A stretch of 64,000 bases of DNA from an uncultured Paracoccaceae bacterium (lineage in GTDB: Bacteria > Pseudomonadota > Alphaproteobacteria > Rhodobacterales > Rhodobacteraceae): assembly GCA_947493745.1 (NCBI GenBank), contig CANLSM010000003.1:186001-250000 (forward strand). Direction: 5' to 3'. The notes beneath the pieces were generated by a model. The model searched no databases. It was not told the origin of the DNA and worked only from the letters and a program-made list of their open reading frames with translations. Every line of letters begins with the position of its first letter. The first letter of the stretch is position 1. The translations under genes were made by a program, and so were the position numbers. Below are positions 36,228 to 44,922 of this stretch, piece by piece.

Positions 36228-36908
36228 TCACAGCGCAGCCTCGACTGCATCGCGCATCTCTGGGTGGAGTATCCATCTTTCGGTGCCTTCATCACCTCGC
36301 GGCGCGTCTCTGAAGCCCAGAAACAAGATGCCGTCGGAGCCGGTGATCTTGCCGCTCGAAATCGTGCCCGAGGCAAGATAGGCGGCCATCGACTGACCTG
36401 CGCTTGCGAGCGATCTTTTGGCCGATGCCTCGGATTTGTAGCTGCCCGCATGCGCCATGTGGGCTTCGGTCATCCCTTCAGCGCCAGCCTGAGACAAAGC
36501 CGCCAGCATTACGCGTTGCGGCAGGGTCAGAGTAACCTGACCGATTGCCTCGACGAATTCTTCGACGCTCGGCACCGCCTTGCCGGTCAGGCTATCGGTC
36601 CGGCGTATTTCGGCCCTGTGATTTTCTCGCGCGTCGATCATGTCATGCAAGGCAATGATTGCGGCATCCTCGGTCGGACCGCTCGCCTCGGCGATCAATC
36701 CGCGTGCTGTTGTAGGTGGTTTGGGAAAGGCGCGCGCGACGAACCTGCCTGCGAGGAGACCGGACTTGATCAGATATCTGCCGTATTCGCCCACCTGGAT
36801 CTGCGGTCGGACCTCCTGCTTGCCGCGCTTGGCGGTCTTTTTCTTCGCGATGCCTTTGAAAAGGTCTTGGCCTGCATTCGATGGGTCTGCTGAATGAGAG
36901 CTTGTCAT
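36228..36908 (-). CDS. Hypothetical cytoplasmic protein
   Basis: The protein has 226 residues, with a basic N-terminus (FKGIAKKKTAKRGKQEVRP), a middle of mixed helices and strands and a C-terminal region from about 125 that looks like a winged-helix (VEEFVEAIGQVTLTLPQRVM, then AGAEGMTEAHMAHA). A regulatory or nucleic-acid role is possible but not shown. Composition is normal for the genome. It has no operon partner. Confidence 0.6.
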   Translation of the reverse strand: MTSSHSADPSNAGQDLFKGIAKKKTAKRGKQEVRPQIQVGEYGRYLIKSGLLAGRFVARAFPKPPTTARGLIAEASGPTEDAAIIALHDMIDARENHRAEIRRTDSLTGKAVPSVEEFVEAIGQVTLTLPQRVMLAALSQAGAEGMTEAHMAHAGSYKSEASAKRSLASAGQSMAAYLASGTISSGKITGSDGILFLGFRDAPRGDEGTERWILHPEMRDAVEAAL

Positions 36909-37228
36909 TGAGGGTCCTTTTCCCGATTCCGGTTATTTCGGCTGATGGCGACGTCAGGCGATGCAGATAAGCCTCCGTCCACCGCGATACGCCGGGCTGG
37001 TGGCATCATGGCGACATGATTGTCTCGCTCGTACACAATCCGGAAATGCAGACCCGGAAGGTCCGTGTCGCATCGAATGGGCGGCGTCAGAAGACGCTCT
37101 GAAAGTGCGGAGGCTTGATAGCTTGCCCTGGAAGTGTTTGTCAGGCGTTGCGCCGTCGTATCGGGTCCCGTCCGGCGCAGACATGGTTGCGGTATGGGGC
37201 GCTCCATAGGAACGCCCACAACCGGGGA
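36909..37228. other. Gap of 320 bp without a confident gene
   Basis: Frames of 76-104 codons exist on both strands and overlap each other; none resembles a known family. A hairpin at 37197-37217 (GGGCGCTCC against GGAACGCCC, one mismatch) could end cold-shock gene transcription on the minus strand but has no T-run. Nothing else was seen. Confidence 0.5.
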
Positions 37229-37435
37229 TCAGGCGAGCGCGATGTTGGTTGCGCTTTCGCGGCCGTCGCGGCCTGCCTCAAGATCAAAAGTTACCTTTTG
37301 ATCGTCGGCGAGGCTGGTCATGCCAGCCCTCTCAAGTGCGGAGATGTGCAGGAACACATCCTTGCCGCCGGATTCAGGGGCAATGAAGCCGAAGCCCTTG
37401 GTGGAGTTGAACCATTTCACTGTGCCATTGGCCAT
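37229..37435 (-). CDS. CspA-family cold-shock protein
   Basis: The protein has 68 residues from ATG 37435. It is a single OB fold with the RNA-binding motifs GTVKWFNSTKGFGFI and DVFLHISALERAG. It binds single-stranded RNA or DNA as a chaperone. The long upstream gap (256 bp to the divergent small gene) leaves room for the extended 5' leader usual for cold-shock mRNAs; no specific cold-box was identified. Confidence 0.93.
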   Translation of the reverse strand: MANGTVKWFNSTKGFGFIAPESGGKDVFLHISALERAGMTSLADDQKVTFDLEAGRDGRESATNIALA

Positions 37436-37691
37436 GTGAATTTTCCTTATCTGATCGCTGCCCACGAAATGCGGCAGCCCGGCTTCTCACGACAGTGTCG
37501 AGCGCTGTGAGCCGGTAAAGGAAAACAGAGGGTCGAATGGAGGTCAGTAGCCCAGTATAAGTGGCTCCTGACCCGGTGGATTACAAGGTGCAGCCCGCCC
37601 GGCGACCAATGTTTCCTTTGCCATGGAGGCATTGATCCACTAGGGCTGGCAGTCTGCCGGATACGCTGGTGGTCCGCAAGGGAAGGCCGGA

Positions 37692-37826
37692 ATGTGGTTC
37701 CACGACTTGGCAAGGAAAGAAGCGGCCAAGAAGAAGGCCTCGCAAGCAAGAGCCCGGAAATCAAAGGCTGAAACCGAAGAGAGCCGCACTCAGGACACAG
37801 CGCCTGCTGATCCGGCACCGGACTGA
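37692..37826 (+). CDS. Very small Lys/Ala-rich protein
   Basis: An open frame of 44 codons begins with ATG 37692 just after a strong AAGGGAAGG ribosome-binding site and ends at TGA 37824. The product opens MWFHDLARKEAAKKKASQAR and ends in an acidic, Pro-rich tail, giving a basic helix followed by an acidic end. It faces the convergent hypothetical gene at 37859. The ribosome-binding site and composition support it; there is no homology evidence. Confidence 0.45.
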   Translation: MWFHDLARKEAAKKKASQARARKSKAETEESRTQDTAPADPAPD

Positions 37827-37858
37827 GCGACCGGCCCCGGAAAGGGTGGCAGACCGCT

Positions 37859-38095
37859 TTACGAGCGCAGCGACAGGTCGCCACCACCGATGATGTCGTT
37901 GATCAGGTTGGCGGCAGCGACATGGGTTCGCTTTTTCGCCTCTGTGCCATTTGCGTTCTCGTGGGTCGCGGCGGCGTCTTGCAGAATTCCCACGATTTCC
38001 TTTTCCGGAAGCAGGTTGCGATCGTTCATGGCAAGCAAGAGAGCCTCGCAGATGGAAAGCGCAGCCATGCCCGCAGGGTCGTGATTATCTGACAT
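37859..38095 (-). CDS. Small hypothetical protein
   Basis: The protein has 78 residues, mostly helical: AALSICEALLLAMNDRNLLP, EIVGILQDAAATHEN and a C-terminal HVAAANLINDIIGGG. The pattern of alternating hydrophobic positions suggests a soluble helical bundle. It is divergent from the Crp/Fnr-type gene, which may control it. No family was recognised. Confidence 0.65.
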   Translation of the reverse strand: MSDNHDPAGMAALSICEALLLAMNDRNLLPEKEIVGILQDAAATHENANGTEAKKRTHVAAANLINDIIGGGDLSLRS

Positions 38096-38148
38096 AGGTC
38101 ATTCCTTTTATGGGCATCGGATCGAGATTGGGTGAGATCCTGACGATC

Positions 38149-38162
38149 TTGACCATCGTTAA
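38149..38162. promoter_or_regulatory. Possible FNR/Dnr-type box
   Basis: TTGACCATCGTTAA fits the TTGAY-N4-RTCAA type of dyad with one mismatch. It lies about 90 bp before the Crp/Fnr gene and 54 bp before the divergent small gene, so it could serve either. The match is short and may be by chance. Confidence 0.3.
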
Positions 38163-38248
38163 AGTGGCCTTGGCGTTCCGGACTGATCGAAAGCAGTCTC
38201 TGCGCCGAATTCGTCTTGCTGCATTCGCCGGTTCGGAAGGAGCCAATG

Positions 38249-38980
38249 ATGACCATCGAAACCAGTCCGCTCACCCGAAAACTCTCGGCATTTGTTGCGA
38301 TGTCGGAGGCTGAACTGGCCGTTCTGGAAAGGTTGCATCTGCGGCGCAAGTCTTTTGCCGCCGGGCGAGACCTCGTTCATCAGGGGCAATCGGAACAGGC
38401 GGCCTATATCCTCGCGGCGGGCTGGGTCGTGTCCTACAAGATTCAGCCTGACGGTTCACGACAGATCGTCGATTTCCAGATACCTGGCGATTTCCTCGGG
38501 CTGCGCAGCGTCCTGCTGCACACGTCTGATCACGGGATCGAGCCGATCGTCGATATCGAAGCGGCGGAGGTGCTGGTGAGCGATCTTCTGCAAGCCTTCG
38601 CAGAGACGCCTCGGCTTGCCACCGCGATTCTCTGGGCCGTGTCACGCGACGAAGCGATGGTCGTCGAGCATCTGGTCGGGCTGGGACGGCGGGATGCGGA
38701 TGCGCGCATGGCGCATTTCCTTCTGGAACTTGGCGTCCGGCTGTCACTTGTCGGGCTTGGCAGCAGAGCGGGCTATGCCTGCCCTCTGACACAATATCAT
38801 CTTGCCGATGCGCTGGGGCTGAGTGCGATCCATGTCAATCGTGTCCTGCGGAAGCTCAGAGAGGAGGGGCTGGTCACCTTTCGGGACGCGTTTGTCGCGT
38901 TCGACAATTATGAAGGGCTGGTTGCGCTGGCGGATTTCGATCCGGCATATCTCGATCAGACCCGACCGCTTCTGAGATGA
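38249..38980 (+). CDS. Crp/Fnr-family transcriptional regulator
   Basis: The protein has 243 residues. Two adjacent ATGs at 38246 and 38249 follow GGAAGGAG; spacing favours 38249. An N-terminal cyclic-nucleotide-binding-like barrel (GRDLVHQGQSEQAAYILAAG) is followed by the dimer helix and a C-terminal Crp-type helix-turn-helix (YHLADALGLSAIHVNRVLRK). No cluster of Cys for Fe-S binding is present, so it is not a classic oxygen-sensing FNR. The signal is unknown. This type of regulator is common in stress-related regions of alphaproteobacteria. Confidence 0.88.
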   Translation: MTIETSPLTRKLSAFVAMSEAELAVLERLHLRRKSFAAGRDLVHQGQSEQAAYILAAGWVVSYKIQPDGSRQIVDFQIPGDFLGLRSVLLHTSDHGIEPIVDIEAAEVLVSDLLQAFAETPRLATAILWAVSRDEAMVVEHLVGLGRRDADARMAHFLLELGVRLSLVGLGSRAGYACPLTQYHLADALGLSAIHVNRVLRKLREEGLVTFRDAFVAFDNYEGLVALADFDPAYLDQTRPLLR

Positions 38981-39356
38981 TCCGACTGCCTGCCGCCGGG
39001 CCTTGGGCGGCGCTGTCTCCATGTCAGGCTGCGCTCGCATATTCCTGTATAGCGGCTCTTCATCCGCTTGGACGCGCCGCGCCGACATGAGGTGGAAGAG
39101 GGTTTTGCTGGTATTCTGCCCGAATGAACCGGTTCGGCGCTAACCTCGATCAGCATGGCGCCTGTGGGACGTATCTATACTAAGCCCAAGTGCCGCGCCT
39201 CGAAGGGGCTTCTTTTCTGGTGCGTCCTGCAGACGGCGGCCCCGACAAGACCGAAAATTGACCCGATGGAGGCCCGGAATGCTGAAGCTTCGACCGGATC
39301 TTCTCCGAAATGACCTAAAATAGCGAAGCGGCGCTTTCCCCGCTGGAGGACCATTA
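38981..39356. other. Gap of 376 bp without a confident gene
   Basis: The stretch follows the Crp/Fnr gene. Only short overlapping frames with unlikely composition cross it. The last 15 bases contain GGAGG before ATG 39357. No repeat or RNA gene was seen. Confidence 0.5.
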
Positions 39357-39710
39357 ATGACCACTCCTGAATGGCTGAAACCCGGCATCTACGGCGCGCT
39401 TATGGGCGCGGCCTTTGTCGGCGTCGTCGGATTTTCCTGGGGAGGCTGGATGACCTTGGGCGGCGCAAACAAGATGGCGAGCGAGTTGGCACATGACGAT
39501 GTGATCGCGGCGCTGGTGCCCGTTTGCCTTGATATGTCCCGGACCGACAGCGAACGTATCGCAAAAATCGCAACCGTCCGTGAAGCCTCGACCTACAAGC
39601 GGCGGGACGCCGTGATGGCAACGGGCTGGGCGACAATGCCCGGTTCCGAGGCCCCGAACCGCGATCTCGCGCAGGCCTGCATAAAAGGACTGGATCTGGA
39701 TGCGTCGTAG
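39357..39710 (+). CDS. Small membrane-anchored hypothetical protein
   Basis: The protein has 117 residues with one N-terminal membrane helix (IYGALMGAAFVGVVGFSWGG) and a soluble outer part with two Cys (VPVCLDMS and AQACIKG). From memory, similar proteins beginning with WLKPGIYGA occur widely in Rhizobiales as uncharacterised proteins. A GGAGG ribosome-binding site precedes the ATG. It overlaps the following repeat-protein gene by 11 bp, so the two are probably expressed together. Confidence 0.75.
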   Translation: MTTPEWLKPGIYGALMGAAFVGVVGFSWGGWMTLGGANKMASELAHDDVIAALVPVCLDMSRTDSERIAKIATVREASTYKRRDAVMATGWATMPGSEAPNRDLAQACIKGLDLDAS

Positions 39711-40545
39711 TTTGCGGGCGGCTTCGCCGACCTCATCGAGGGCTGTTGAATTGCCAAAGGCGGAGCCCGGTACACTGGCTTTAATACCGCTGCGACTGGC
39801 CTTTGCCATCATGGCCCTCATTGCCTTGGGATCATGGCCTCCAGTGCAATCCCAAACGATCCCGATGCCCCCCAATGCCCACGCCAAAAGCTATGGCGAC
39901 GGATGGGAGTGCGACCGCTCATATCGGCGCGACGTGGACGAGTGCGTCGCCATCGTCGTGCCTGAGAACGCCTATGCGACGAACCGGACCTATGGTGCCG
40001 GTTGGGAGTGTCTGCACGGATTTCAGGAAATCAATGGCACGTCCTGTCTCGAAGTTGCGGTCCCCGCGGGCGGCTATCTCGATCCTTCGGGAAAGAGCTG
40101 GAGCTGCCTGCGTGGCTACATGGAGACAGACGATCTCTGTCTGGAGATCGTCTTGCCTCCAAACGCATATCTGACGAATAGTACTTATGGGTCCGTCTGG
40201 CTTTGCGACCGGGGTTACGAGGTCGCCGGCGACAATTGTGCGCCCATCGCGGTGCCGGAAAACGCGTTTCTGAACGGCTCGGGCTATGGGCAACCCTGGT
40301 CGTGTGAGCGGGGATACTTTGAGCGTGACAACACCTGTGCGGCGGTTGCCATTCCCCAGAACGCTTACTTTGACGATGCGAGTTACGGGCCGGGATGGAA
40401 GTGCGATCGCGGTTTTGCCACCTCTGAAGACGGCTGCACATTGATCGAGCTTCCCGCCAATGCGCATCTCGACAGGTCGGGGAACCGGTGGGAATGCCAT
40501 CGAAACTTTCAGCTGTCTCAAGGCCGCTGTGTCCTGAACGAGTAA
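39700..40545 (+). CDS. Cysteine-rich protein with seven tandem repeats
   Basis: The protein has 281 residues. A hydrophobic segment at about 27-50 can act as signal or anchor. After it come seven repeats of 30-34 residues with the pattern P.NAy......YG.gW.C.rGy....d.C..ia, each with two Cys, probably forming one disulfide per repeat. This indicates an extracytoplasmic elongated protein. The last repeat ends near the C-terminus. It overlaps the upstream membrane-protein gene. The function is unknown; binding or cell-surface roles are possible. Confidence 0.75.
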   Translation: MRRSLRAASPTSSRAVELPKAEPGTLALIPLRLAFAIMALIALGSWPPVQSQTIPMPPNAHAKSYGDGWECDRSYRRDVDECVAIVVPENAYATNRTYGAGWECLHGFQEINGTSCLEVAVPAGGYLDPSGKSWSCLRGYMETDDLCLEIVLPPNAYLTNSTYGSVWLCDRGYEVAGDNCAPIAVPENAFLNGSGYGQPWSCERGYFERDNTCAAVAIPQNAYFDDASYGPGWKCDRGFATSEDGCTLIELPANAHLDRSGNRWECHRNFQLSQGRCVLNE

Positions 40546-40644
40546 CTCTCGCGATCCAGATCGAAACGCGGCTCAAGAGGCCCCGGACGCAACAGAGTTG
40601 ATGCGTTCCGGACAGGCGCATGGCTGCCGGAAAAAGGAAACACA

Positions 40645-41844
40645 ATGAAATCAGGCAGTGAACAGACACCGACCACGAGACTTTCACCCATGGGTCGTCA
40701 GGGTCCACCTGATATGTCCACCGCCCACCGGCCCGATGCCAACGCAGTATTTGCCAGTCGGGTGCCGACGGCGGTCGTCTATTGCGAGAGGAACTTCGGC
40801 CAGATCGACGGCAAGACCGCAAACGGCCTTGTCAGGTTTTCGCAGGCCTACCGCATTCTCTCGGTGATCGATAGCGCACTCGACGGGCACGACAGCGGCA
40901 AGGTTCTGGATGGCATCGACAACAGCATTCCCGTTGTCGAGCATCTTGATGCCGCGATTCAGCTTCATGCGAAAATCCCCGACACGCTGATCTATGGGAT
41001 GGCGCCTTCAACCGGGACCCTGTCACCTGCCGATCGGGAGGTCGTGCTGGATGCAATCGCGCTCGGCATGCATATTGTCAGTGGTCTGCACGAATATCTC
41101 GGTGATGATCCCGAAATCTCGACCGCCGCCAAGCTTGCCGATGTGACGATCCGCGATATCCGCAAACCCCGGCCAAGCAAGGATATGCGCCTCTTCGATG
41201 GGAGCGTAACCGGGGTCGGCGCGGTCCGCATAGCCGTGCTGGGTACGGATTGCGCCATCGGAAAACGCACGACGGCCACCGTTCTGGCCAAGGCACTGAA
41301 CGCAATGGACATCCGCACGATCCTTGTCGGCACCGGCCAGACCGGCCTGATGCAGGGAGCTAAGTACGGGATCGCGATGGATGCCGTGCCGCCGCAATTC
41401 TGCTGCGGTGAACTTGAGCGCGTCATCGTTGAAGCGTCACGGGGCGAAGATCCAGACGTCATCCTGATCGAAGGGCAAGGCGCGCTCAGCCATCCGGCCT
41501 TTTGCACTTCGGCCTTCATTCTGCGCGGCAGCCAGCCGCATGCGGTCATCCTCCAGCATGCGCCGGAGCGGGCCCATCGCTGTGACTTCCCGGCCATGCC
41601 GATGCCCGACCCGCGGGACGAAATCGCGCTGATCGAAGCCTTTGCAGATACCAAGGTGATCGGCATGACGATCAATCACGAGGGGATGGGCGATGCCGAA
41701 GTGAGTGCGGCCATCAGGACCTTTTCACACGATCTGGGCATTCCGGTCACCGACGCGCTCACCCGGTCTGCGGTACATCTGACCGATATGGTGCTGTCCG
41801 CCTTTCCGCGACTGCGGCCGGTGCCTCTCGTGGCTGCGGGATGA
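40645..41844 (+). CDS. DUF1611 family NTP-binding protein (DgcN-like)
   Basis: The protein has 399 residues from ATG 40645, supported by AAAGGA; ATG 40714 is an alternative. A Rossmann-like N-terminal domain is followed by a P-loop-like motif GTDCAIGKRTT at 200-210 and IEGQGALSHPAF. Some DUF1611 proteins (DgcN) have been reported to N-acetylate D-glutamate in a D-amino-acid breakdown route. It is translationally coupled (ATGA) to a PLP racemase-type gene, so a joint role in D-amino-acid or dipeptide metabolism is likely. The exact reaction here is inferred. Confidence 0.82.
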   Translation: MKSGSEQTPTTRLSPMGRQGPPDMSTAHRPDANAVFASRVPTAVVYCERNFGQIDGKTANGLVRFSQAYRILSVIDSALDGHDSGKVLDGIDNSIPVVEHLDAAIQLHAKIPDTLIYGMAPSTGTLSPADREVVLDAIALGMHIVSGLHEYLGDDPEISTAAKLADVTIRDIRKPRPSKDMRLFDGSVTGVGAVRIAVLGTDCAIGKRTTATVLAKALNAMDIRTILVGTGQTGLMQGAKYGIAMDAVPPQFCCGELERVIVEASRGEDPDVILIEGQGALSHPAFCTSAFILRGSQPHAVILQHAPERAHRCDFPAMPMPDPRDEIALIEAFADTKVIGMTINHEGMGDAEVSAAIRTFSHDLGIPVTDALTRSAVHLTDMVLSAFPRLRPVPLVAAG

Positions 41845-42962
41845 CGGCACCGCGTGTCGAGATCGATCTGCGAAAGATCAGACGGAACACGCGTTTTCTC
41901 GTTGATCGTCTTGGTCTCTGCGGGATTTCGGTGACCGGTGTGACCAAGGCTGTTTGCGGTCATCCCGGCGTCGCTCGGGCGATGCTGGACGGCGGCGCGG
42001 TTGGCCTTGCGGATGCGCGGGTCGCCAATGTGCGGCGCATGCGCGAGGCTGGGGTCACATGTCCGCTCTCAATGATCCGCGCGCCGATGCAGAGCGAGGT
42101 CGCGGATGTCGTCGGGTGCTGTGACACCAGCTACAATACGGAGATCGACACGATCCTGAAGCTCGCCGCGATCGCTCAGCAGCAGGGCAAGGAACACAGC
42201 GTTATCCTAATGGTCGAAATGGGCGATATGCGCGAAGGCATCCTGCCGGAGAACCTCGCGGGCGTTGCCTCGCGGGTTGTCGCGACGCCGGGTGTCGGGC
42301 TCAAGGGGATCGCCGCGAATTTCGCATGCCTCGGGAATGCGGCACCGACACCGGATGACATGGCCCTGCTGTCGAGGCTGGCCGATGATCTCGAAGGTGC
42401 ATGTGGCCCCTATGTCGAGTTGGTCTCGGGAGGAAGCTCGACCGGCTTGCCATGGGCGCTGGGCGAAGAGCCAACGGGTCGGACGAACAATCTGCGGCTG
42501 GGCGAGGCGATCCTGCTCGGTGTCGAACCGCTGACGGGACAACCGATCAGCGGGCTTCATGCAGACGCCTTCACGTTTTTCGCCGAAGTCATCGAAACCG
42601 GATCCAAACCGTGTGCGCCACCCAGGCAACCGGTTGCCCCGGCGCCCGGGATGTTGCGTCTGGTGCGGGGCGATGATCGCAAGGTCCGGACAATCCTTGC
42701 GGTTGGAAAGCAAGATACGGATCCGGGTGGTCTGGGATTTCCTTCGGGAGTAACCTATTTGGGCGCAACGAGCGATCACACCGTCACGGGCTCTGCCAAA
42801 GCCACAATGCCCGTCGGGTCCGAGATGAAAATGAGCATGGACTACAGCGCGCTGATGCGGGCGATGAACGCGCCAGATGTGACGAAAGTCCTGCGTGGCA
42901 AGAAAGCCCTGAACGCAACGAATACGGATCGGGATGCTCGACCGCAGCTGACGTTGGTATGA
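41841..42962 (+). CDS. PLP-dependent alanine-racemase-fold enzyme
   Basis: The protein has 373 residues. It opens like fold-III PLP racemases: VEIDLRKIRRNTRFLV, then PLP lysine Lys36 in VTKAVCGH. Later come LVSGGSSTGLPWAL, a phosphate-binding stretch, and NNLRLGEAILLG. It belongs with alanine/ornithine racemase-like proteins rather than Alr, since the C-terminal part differs. It starts inside the DUF1611 stop (ATGA). It probably racemises or binds an amino acid or its acyl derivative made or used by the partner. Confidence 0.82.
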   Translation: MTAPRVEIDLRKIRRNTRFLVDRLGLCGISVTGVTKAVCGHPGVARAMLDGGAVGLADARVANVRRMREAGVTCPLSMIRAPMQSEVADVVGCCDTSYNTEIDTILKLAAIAQQQGKEHSVILMVEMGDMREGILPENLAGVASRVVATPGVGLKGIAANFACLGNAAPTPDDMALLSRLADDLEGACGPYVELVSGGSSTGLPWALGEEPTGRTNNLRLGEAILLGVEPLTGQPISGLHADAFTFFAEVIETGSKPCAPPRQPVAPAPGMLRLVRGDDRKVRTILAVGKQDTDPGGLGFPSGVTYLGATSDHTVTGSAKATMPVGSEMKMSMDYSALMRAMNAPDVTKVLRGKKALNATNTDRDARPQLTLV

Positions 42963-43241
42963 TCCCTTTCTGAGCCCGCCGGGCTAGCTGGCAGCATGGT
43001 CAATCAGGTCACCAATCCGATGTGCAAACAGGCCTCGCACCTGATTGGAGCACCGAATGTCAACCGGAAAACCGGAAGACGATAGCGACCATTTCATTCA
43101 AAGATGTGATGACGGGAACTGCTGCGGAGGGATACGTCTGTTTTGACGGACTTCAGCGACCAATGCCGACAACATCGAACGAAAGCCGTCATTGGACTTT
43201 GGTCTGTGTCCCAACGAGACATCGAATGCTAAACTGGTTCA

Positions 43242-44287
43242 ATGAAAGGACTGACCGACGCCCATCATTGGCGCGATTTAACTCTACCGGGCCAATTTCT
43301 GTTGGCAGGCGCGATCGTCATGATCGTTGCGATGGTCTTTGTCGGCAATTGGATTTCGCAGCGCATCGAAGATGCGGTTATCCAGAATTCCGCGTCATCC
43401 GCCGCGCTCTTCATGGTAAGTTTCATTTCTTCGCTCAGTCAGGAGCTTGCGGAGACCGATACCCTTTCTGCGCCCGCCCGACAGGTGCTGGCGGAGATTT
43501 TTGACGGGACCGCCCTTGGCGAGCGGGTGTAGAGGCCGGAGGCCGCACCATCAAGCAGCAGCAGTTGGCGCTGACCGAGCAACTTGCCAAAACAGAGAAA
43601 ATATCCCCGCAGAACGCAAACCTGCGAAAAAGGGCGGTGGCGGTTTTTTCCCGCGCGACGGCTCAGACCGAACGGGCAATCCGCAGCATTGGATCGGACC
43701 TTCATGACGGGCCTGGGCAGTATCTCTCGCTGGCATCCTTGCGGCTGGATAGAGCGCTGAATGCGCCGCATACGCCGACAAAGAATGCTGATCTGGTGCG
43801 TGAAGCGCTCGCCAAGGCGCTCAACGAACTGCGTATCATCTCCAGAGGGATGGCATTGCCTGACCTTGATCATCTGAAGGCAACCGCACTGATCGATCGG
43901 GCGATACTGGACCATCATCGGCAAACCGGGCTTGACGTTTCGGTCGATCACGCCTTTGAAACCGAGCCGGAGCTGAATTATGCCCAGAAGCTGTGCGTGT
44001 TTCGATTTCTGCAGGAAACGCTCTCCAACGCCACCCGTCACGCAGAGGTTGATACGGTCCGGGTCTCTGCCGCATCGGATTTGCAGTCCTTCACCATAAC
44101 CGTTGCCGACGCAGGGCGCGGGTTTGATCCTGCCCGCCCCCACGAGGTGCGGTCCGATGGCGGCCAGGGTCTGTTCGGGCTGACCGACCGGGCTGAAAGC
44201 ATCGGTGGCAATCTTGCTATCGCATCTGCGCCTGGCAAGGGTACGACACTTTCATTGACACTTCCCTTTGAAGAGAATGCAACATGA
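43242..44287 (+). pseudogene. Sensor histidine kinase broken by internal deletion and frameshift
   Basis: The first part, 43242-43532, encodes 96 residues: one membrane helix (FLLAGAIVMIVAMVFVGNWI) and the start of a periplasmic sensor (ending TALGERV), then TAG. The kinase part resumes in another frame from about 43529 with EAGGRTIKQQQLALTEQLAK, the region just after TM2 in intact relatives, and runs through DLHDGPGQ (phospho-His) and FLQETLSNATRHA to 44287. So roughly 150 codons of sensor domain and TM2 are missing and the halves are out of frame. A cytosolic fragment might start at TTG 43565. Its stop overlaps the response-regulator ATG. Confidence 0.75.
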
Positions 44288-44922
44288 CAATCCGCATCAT
44301 TCTAGCCGATGATCATCCGATTTTCCGCGATGGCCTTATCCACAGCATCGAAGAGACCGGCGCCTTGGAGGTTGTAGGTGTCGACGGATCAGCGGACGAG
44401 GCCATAGAGCTTGCAGCAGTACACGTCCCCGATATCGCCCTTCTGGACCTGTCCATGCCGGGCGGCGGTATTTCTGCCGCGGCACACATCTCGCAGGCGG
44501 GCACGGCGGGGGCAGTTGCGATGCTGACCGTGTCAGAGGACAGCGAAGACGTCACGGCGGCAATGCAAGCGGGCGCGACAGGCTATGTGCTCAAGGGCGT
44601 ATCCGCGGCCGAATTGCGTGACATCCTAACCAGAATCGCCGCAGGCGAGGCGCATGTATCGCCCGGTCTGGCGGCTCAGATGCTGCGGATCATGCAAAAT
44701 CAGAAACCTGCCGAGCGCCAGCCGATTGATGATTTGACAAAGCGCGAGGAAGAGATCCTGAGGGGCGTTGCGGCGGGCCAGAGCAACAAAGAAGTCGGAC
44801 TGGATCTGCGCATTCAGGAGAAAACGGGCAAGAATGACATGACCATTATTCTGAGCAAACTTCAGGCGCGAAACCGGGTCGAAGCCGCGCTGATTGCGCA
44901 AAAGGCGTGGGCGGAAAAGTGA
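44284..44922 (+). CDS. NarL/FixJ-type response regulator, possibly decaying
   Basis: The protein has 212 residues. The receiver domain has ADDHPIF (Asp9, Asp10), phospho-acceptor Asp55 (LLDLSMPG) and TVSED, then a LuxR-type helix-turn-helix from about 147 (LTKREEEILRGVAAG). The recognition helix reads EKTGKNDMTIIL where relatives usually have a TVK-H-type run, so DNA binding may be altered or lost. It is coupled by ATGA to the broken kinase, its cognate partner. With the sensor lost, the protein may be under relaxed selection. Confidence 0.8.
   Translation: MTIRIILADDHPIFRDGLIHSIEETGALEVVGVDGSADEAIELAAVHVPDIALLDLSMPGGGISAAAHISQAGTAGAVAMLTVSEDSEDVTAAMQAGATGYVLKGVSAAELRDILTRIAAGEAHVSPGLAAQMLRIMQNQKPAERQPIDDLTKREEEILRGVAAGQSNKEVGLDLRIQEKTGKNDMTIILSKLQARNRVEAALIAQKAWAEK

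Noticed and set aside
36075-36893. 272-codon plus-strand frame
   Set aside because: Antisense to the 226-residue gene at 36228-36908, which has more natural composition.
37197-37217. Hairpin after the cold-shock gene as a terminator
   Set aside because: One mismatch and no T-run on the minus strand; mentioned in the gap entry only.
43022-43504. 160-codon plus-strand frame over the kinase start
   Set aside because: The other frame there encodes the recognisable TM1 and sensor start of the kinase.
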